Origin: Reichenbachiella sp. 5M10 | Lineage (GTDB): Bacteria; Bacteroidota; Bacteroidia; Cytophagales; Cyclobacteriaceae | Direction of reading: 5' to 3' | Assembly (NCBI RefSeq): GCF_002742335.1 | Contig: NZ_MDGR01000007.1 | Span: 248,001 to 312,000, forward strand | Length of the DNA stretch: 64,000 nucleotides | Program-made: the position numbers and the translations under genes | Notes under the pieces: generated by a model | What the model saw: only the letters and a program-made list of their open reading frames with translations | Told to the model about the DNA's origin: nothing | Databases searched by the model: none | Shown: positions 61,616-64,000 of the stretch, in pieces | How the letters are laid out: each line of letters starts with the position of its first letter | How positions within the stretch are numbered: the stretch's first letter is position 1

Positions 61616-62689
61616 CTACCTGCCCAAATCTCGTAGCATACCGAAGTGTCCAGCTACTGCCGATCTAAAACTCGGAAAGCTGTAGTAGGGCAATTGGTAT
61701 TCACTGGCAGTTTGCTCTACGATTTTGGCGATAGCCGGATAGTGTACATGACATACATCAGGGAAGAGATGATGCTCAATCTGGAAATTGAGTCCACCGA
61801 CGAACCAAGTCAATATTTTGTTTTTCATTCCATAGTTGGAGGTCGTCAGGACCTGATGTGATGCCCAGCACGTATCCAAATCATTGGATTCGGCTTTGAT
61901 GAAACTGGCATTGGGGACCACATGAGCGGTCTGGAATATCAAAGCCAGCATGATGCCAGTCACCGCATGGGATACCAATATCATGAGGATAGTCTGGCCA
62001 ACGGGGATGTTGATCAAATAGATCGGAAGGATCAAGAACACCGCGTAGTACATGAGCTTTCGTCCGAGGATTCCAGCAAATTCTTTTCTAAACTCTGCCC
62101 CCTTTTTGATCAATCCCATCTGTCGGTACTCGAATGCTTTGACAAAATCCTTGGTAGTGATCCACTCGAGCAAGGGGACGCAGTAGAATATCGGCGCATA
62201 GAGATGCTGAAAGCGGTGAAACCATCGCTTGGGCTGATGTTCTGAAAACCGGAAAAAGAATCTTGGAAGGATGTCCTCATCGGTATCTTCGATGTTGGTA
62301 TAGGTGTGGTGGATGACGTTGTGTTGGATTTTCCAGATGAGGCGATCTACTCCGACGAGAGCTGCCGAAAACGACATGATGGCATTGTAACTCTTATTTT
62401 TAGAATAAGCTCCATGGATCGAGTCATGCATGACTGCTGTCCCAATGAAAGCCTTGCCCAATCCCATGATGACCCAAAGAGCCATGAGCAAATAGAGGTT
62501 GGTAAAGCCTGCAAAAAGTAAAACAAAATAAGGGGTCAAGTAGATGGCAAAGAGTACGATGGATTTGATGACCATGTGTTGATTGGCATTTTTTTCGATT
62601 TGATTGTCGTTGAAATACCCATTGACACGTGATCGAAGTGTGTTCCAAAAATCGTCCTTTTGCTTACTTTTAAATTTGTATTTGATCAT
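61616..62689 (-). CDS. Membrane fatty acid desaturase (front-end/linoleoyl-CoA type)
   Basis: 357 residues from the ATG at 62689; upstream frame is not conserved in character. Histidine boxes are HDSIH at 88-92, HNVIHH at 123-128, and QIEHH at 303-307, where the Gln in the third box is typical of front-end desaturases. No cytochrome b5 domain is present. Four or so membrane helices. It likely introduces a double bond into acyl chains, perhaps for cold adaptation. Single gene. Confidence 0.88.
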   Translation of the reverse strand: MIKYKFKSKQKDDFWNTLRSRVNGYFNDNQIEKNANQHMVIKSIVLFAIYLTPYFVLLFAGFTNLYLLMALWVIMGLGKAFIGTAVMHDSIHGAYSKNKSYNAIMSFSAALVGVDRLIWKIQHNVIHHTYTNIEDTDEDILPRFFFRFSEHQPKRWFHRFQHLYAPIFYCVPLLEWITTKDFVKAFEYRQMGLIKKGAEFRKEFAGILGRKLMYYAVFLILPIYLINIPVGQTILMILVSHAVTGIMLALIFQTAHVVPNASFIKAESNDLDTCWASHQVLTTSNYGMKNKILTWFVGGLNFQIEHHLFPDVCHVHYPAIAKIVEQTASEYQLPYYSFPSFRSAVAGHFGMLRDLGR

Positions 62690-62892
62690 ACTGATTTCCC
62701 TGCTACACTCCCGCGCCCAGAATTTTTTAAAGATTTGACAATACGAATTAGTCAGTGAAATGGATTGAGATAGAGTCTTTCTCTCAAAGATTGGTACTAC
62801 AAGAATAATCAAATATCCTCGAAGCATCAAACAATTGTCTGCCCATTGCAAAGATTAAATCTCTGAACGTCTGTTCATAAAGCGTGCCGAAA

Positions 62893-63645
62893 TCATAGGA
62901 TCATGAAAATTGCGGCGACAGCTGTCATGATGATAATGAACCAACGAAAATTTCGGTCTGATATTTTTTGGATGACTTTGATTCCGAGATATGCCCCAAG
63001 AGCAATGAAGGGAATCAATATCAGATCGAGCAAGAAAGAGTCCCATGTAATGGTGTGCCAGACCCAGATGTGGAAGGGAACCTTGAAGAGGTTGACGCAG
63101 AGAAAGAACCAAGCAGCTGTGCCGATGAATTGGTTCTTGGGGAGACGCATGGAGAGGAGATAGAGCGCCATTGCACTGCCGGCGAGATTGCCAACCATGG
63201 TGGTGAACCCTGCCACAATACCCATCATCGCCGCAAACCAGAGGTAGTCAGGGATGCTTTCTTTGTCGGCTCGCTCCATCCATAGCATCACCACCAAACT
63301 CAAGAAGATGATGATCCCCATGATTAGACGAAACATGTCGTCATCGATGGTTTGACCAAAGTAGGTGCCGAGCAATACACCTAAGATAGTCCAGGGCAAG
63401 AGCTTCCAGAGGTACTTGGATTCGGCATGTCGATGGTAGTATTTCACTCCGACAAAATCTGCCATGATCAGTACTGGGAGCATGATGCCGCTGGAGCTTT
63501 TGCCTCCGAAAATCACCGCGAGGAGTGGTACTGCGAGCATGTTGGCGCCATGTACGCCTGTTTTGGACATACCTACGAGTACACCTACCAACAAAAAAGC
63601 GAGCAGGGATTCGTGTGAGAGAGAGTAACCGAAGAGTTCTACCAT
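62893..63645 (-). CDS. TSUP-family (TauE/SafE) membrane transporter
   Basis: 250 residues, seven to eight membrane helices. The paired TSUP motifs are present: LLVGVLVGMSKTGVHGANMLAVPLLAVIFG and MGIVAGFTTMVGNLAGSAMALYLLSM. The family exports or imports small sulfur compounds or organic anions. The substrate is unknown. Confidence 0.88.
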   Translation of the reverse strand: MVELFGYSLSHESLLAFLLVGVLVGMSKTGVHGANMLAVPLLAVIFGGKSSSGIMLPVLIMADFVGVKYYHRHAESKYLWKLLPWTILGVLLGTYFGQTIDDDMFRLIMGIIIFLSLVVMLWMERADKESIPDYLWFAAMMGIVAGFTTMVGNLAGSAMALYLLSMRLPKNQFIGTAAWFFLCVNLFKVPFHIWVWHTITWDSFLLDLILIPFIALGAYLGIKVIQKISDRNFRWFIIIMTAVAAIFMIL

Positions 63646-63697
63646 ATGGCTGCAAATCTCTATAATTCGTGTGAATTGAATGGGGGATTGGCATGAA

Positions 63698-63732
63698 AAA
63701 GCCCTCAGCGACGAGGTGTCACTGAGGGCTTT
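63698..63732 (-). terminator. Terminator of pruA
   Basis: AAAGCCCTCAG (63698-63708) pairs with CTGAGGGCTTT (63722-63732), with GAC/GTC closing the inside. On the minus strand it follows the pruA stop and ends in five T. Confidence 0.9.
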
Positions 63733-63769
63733 AGGATGAAGTCAACCCAACTTGTTGTTTGATTGATGC

Positions 63770-64000
63770 TTATTCTTCTGACAAGAACGGGTACCTGTAG
63801 TCTTGCGGAGAGTTGAAGGTCTCTTTGATGGTACGTGGCGATACCCAACGAAGTAGGTTGAGAACAGAGCCTGCTTTGTCGTTGGTTCCTGACCCTCTTG
63901 CTCCACCAAAAGGCTGCTGTCCTACTACTGCACCTGTTGGCTTGTCGTTGATGTAGAAGTTGCCTGCTGCATTGACAAGTTTTTTGGTCGCCAAATCGAT
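63770..64000 (-). CDS. pruA: L-glutamate gamma-semialdehyde dehydrogenase (C-terminal fragment)
   Basis: The frame runs off the right edge. The visible ~76 residues end the protein and contain NFYINDKPTGAVVGQQPFGG, ARGSGTNDKAGS and WVSPRTIKE, diagnostic of the 1-pyrroline-5-carboxylate dehydrogenase family. It oxidises glutamate semialdehyde in proline breakdown. A proper terminator follows. Confidence 0.93.
   Translation of the reverse strand: MDLATKKLVNAAGNFYINDKPTGAVVGQQPFGGARGSGTNDKAGSVLNLLRWVSPRTIKETFNSPQDYRYPFLSEE

Noticed and set aside
1-64000. tRNA or rRNA genes
   Set aside because: No cloverleaf with CCA-like end or rRNA-like stretch was recognised by eye; a covariance-model scan would be needed to be certain.

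Overview
The window looks like a chromosome segment of a marine-type Bacteroidota, probably of the Cytophagales/Reichenbachiella kind. The signs are type IX secretion (T9SS) C-terminal signals of types A and B with a PorP/SprF partner, TAnnTTTG-type promoter elements, no clear Shine-Dalgarno sites, and typical families (WG repeats, MORN variants, Y_Y_Y propeller sensor, bestrophin, BamA-like barrel). The genus is an inference; there is no rRNA or tRNA gene to settle it.

Layout. 1-12.2 kb: a three-gene T9SS surface module (giant LamG protein cut by the left edge, cadherin-repeat protein, PorP/SprF). 12.2-18.5 kb: lone ABC ATPase, small envelope proteins, GNAT enzyme, a beta-propeller/Y_Y_Y membrane protein, a bestrophin channel. 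18.5-20.4 kb (minus strand): an ECF sigma factor set between two Spy/CpxP-like proteins. 20.5-30.3 kb: housekeeping (queA, menC, queuosine-precursor transporter, rnz, STAS protein, purC, MORN-repeat protein, thiolase, helical-repeat protein).

30.4-46.1 kb is an amino-acid supply block: leuA; a regulatory leader; ilvE-ilvD-ilvB-ilvN-aminotransferase-ilvA-membrane protein; a small repeat-flanked S23/four-helix-bundle gene; thrA-thrB-thrC. It runs from aspartate to threonine, 2-oxobutanoate and the branched-chain amino acids, but ilvC and leuBCD are not here. Between leuA and ilvE lie two consecutive Ile/Val-rich leader peptides. Each is followed by an intrinsic terminator and has a competing antiterminator strand that overlaps the leader's own stop codon. 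This tandem attenuator is the best-supported unusual system in the window.

46.2-49.8 kb is an AT-rich, gene-poor accessory island: a 96-bp direct repeat pair, a two-gene unit (a protein with sliding-clamp-like motifs plus a winged-helix/DUF488 fusion), and an iteron-like array with an exact 22-bp period. 49.8-64 kb: a papain-like exported protein, DoxX, a peroxiredoxin lipoprotein, a probable polymorphic toxin (C39-like peptidase) with a lipoprotein immunity candidate, a BtuF-like protein, a BamA-like barrel, a WG-repeat protein, a second ECF sigma/membrane-protein pair, a TPR histidine kinase, a fatty acid desaturase, a TSUP permease, and the C-terminus of pruA at the right edge.
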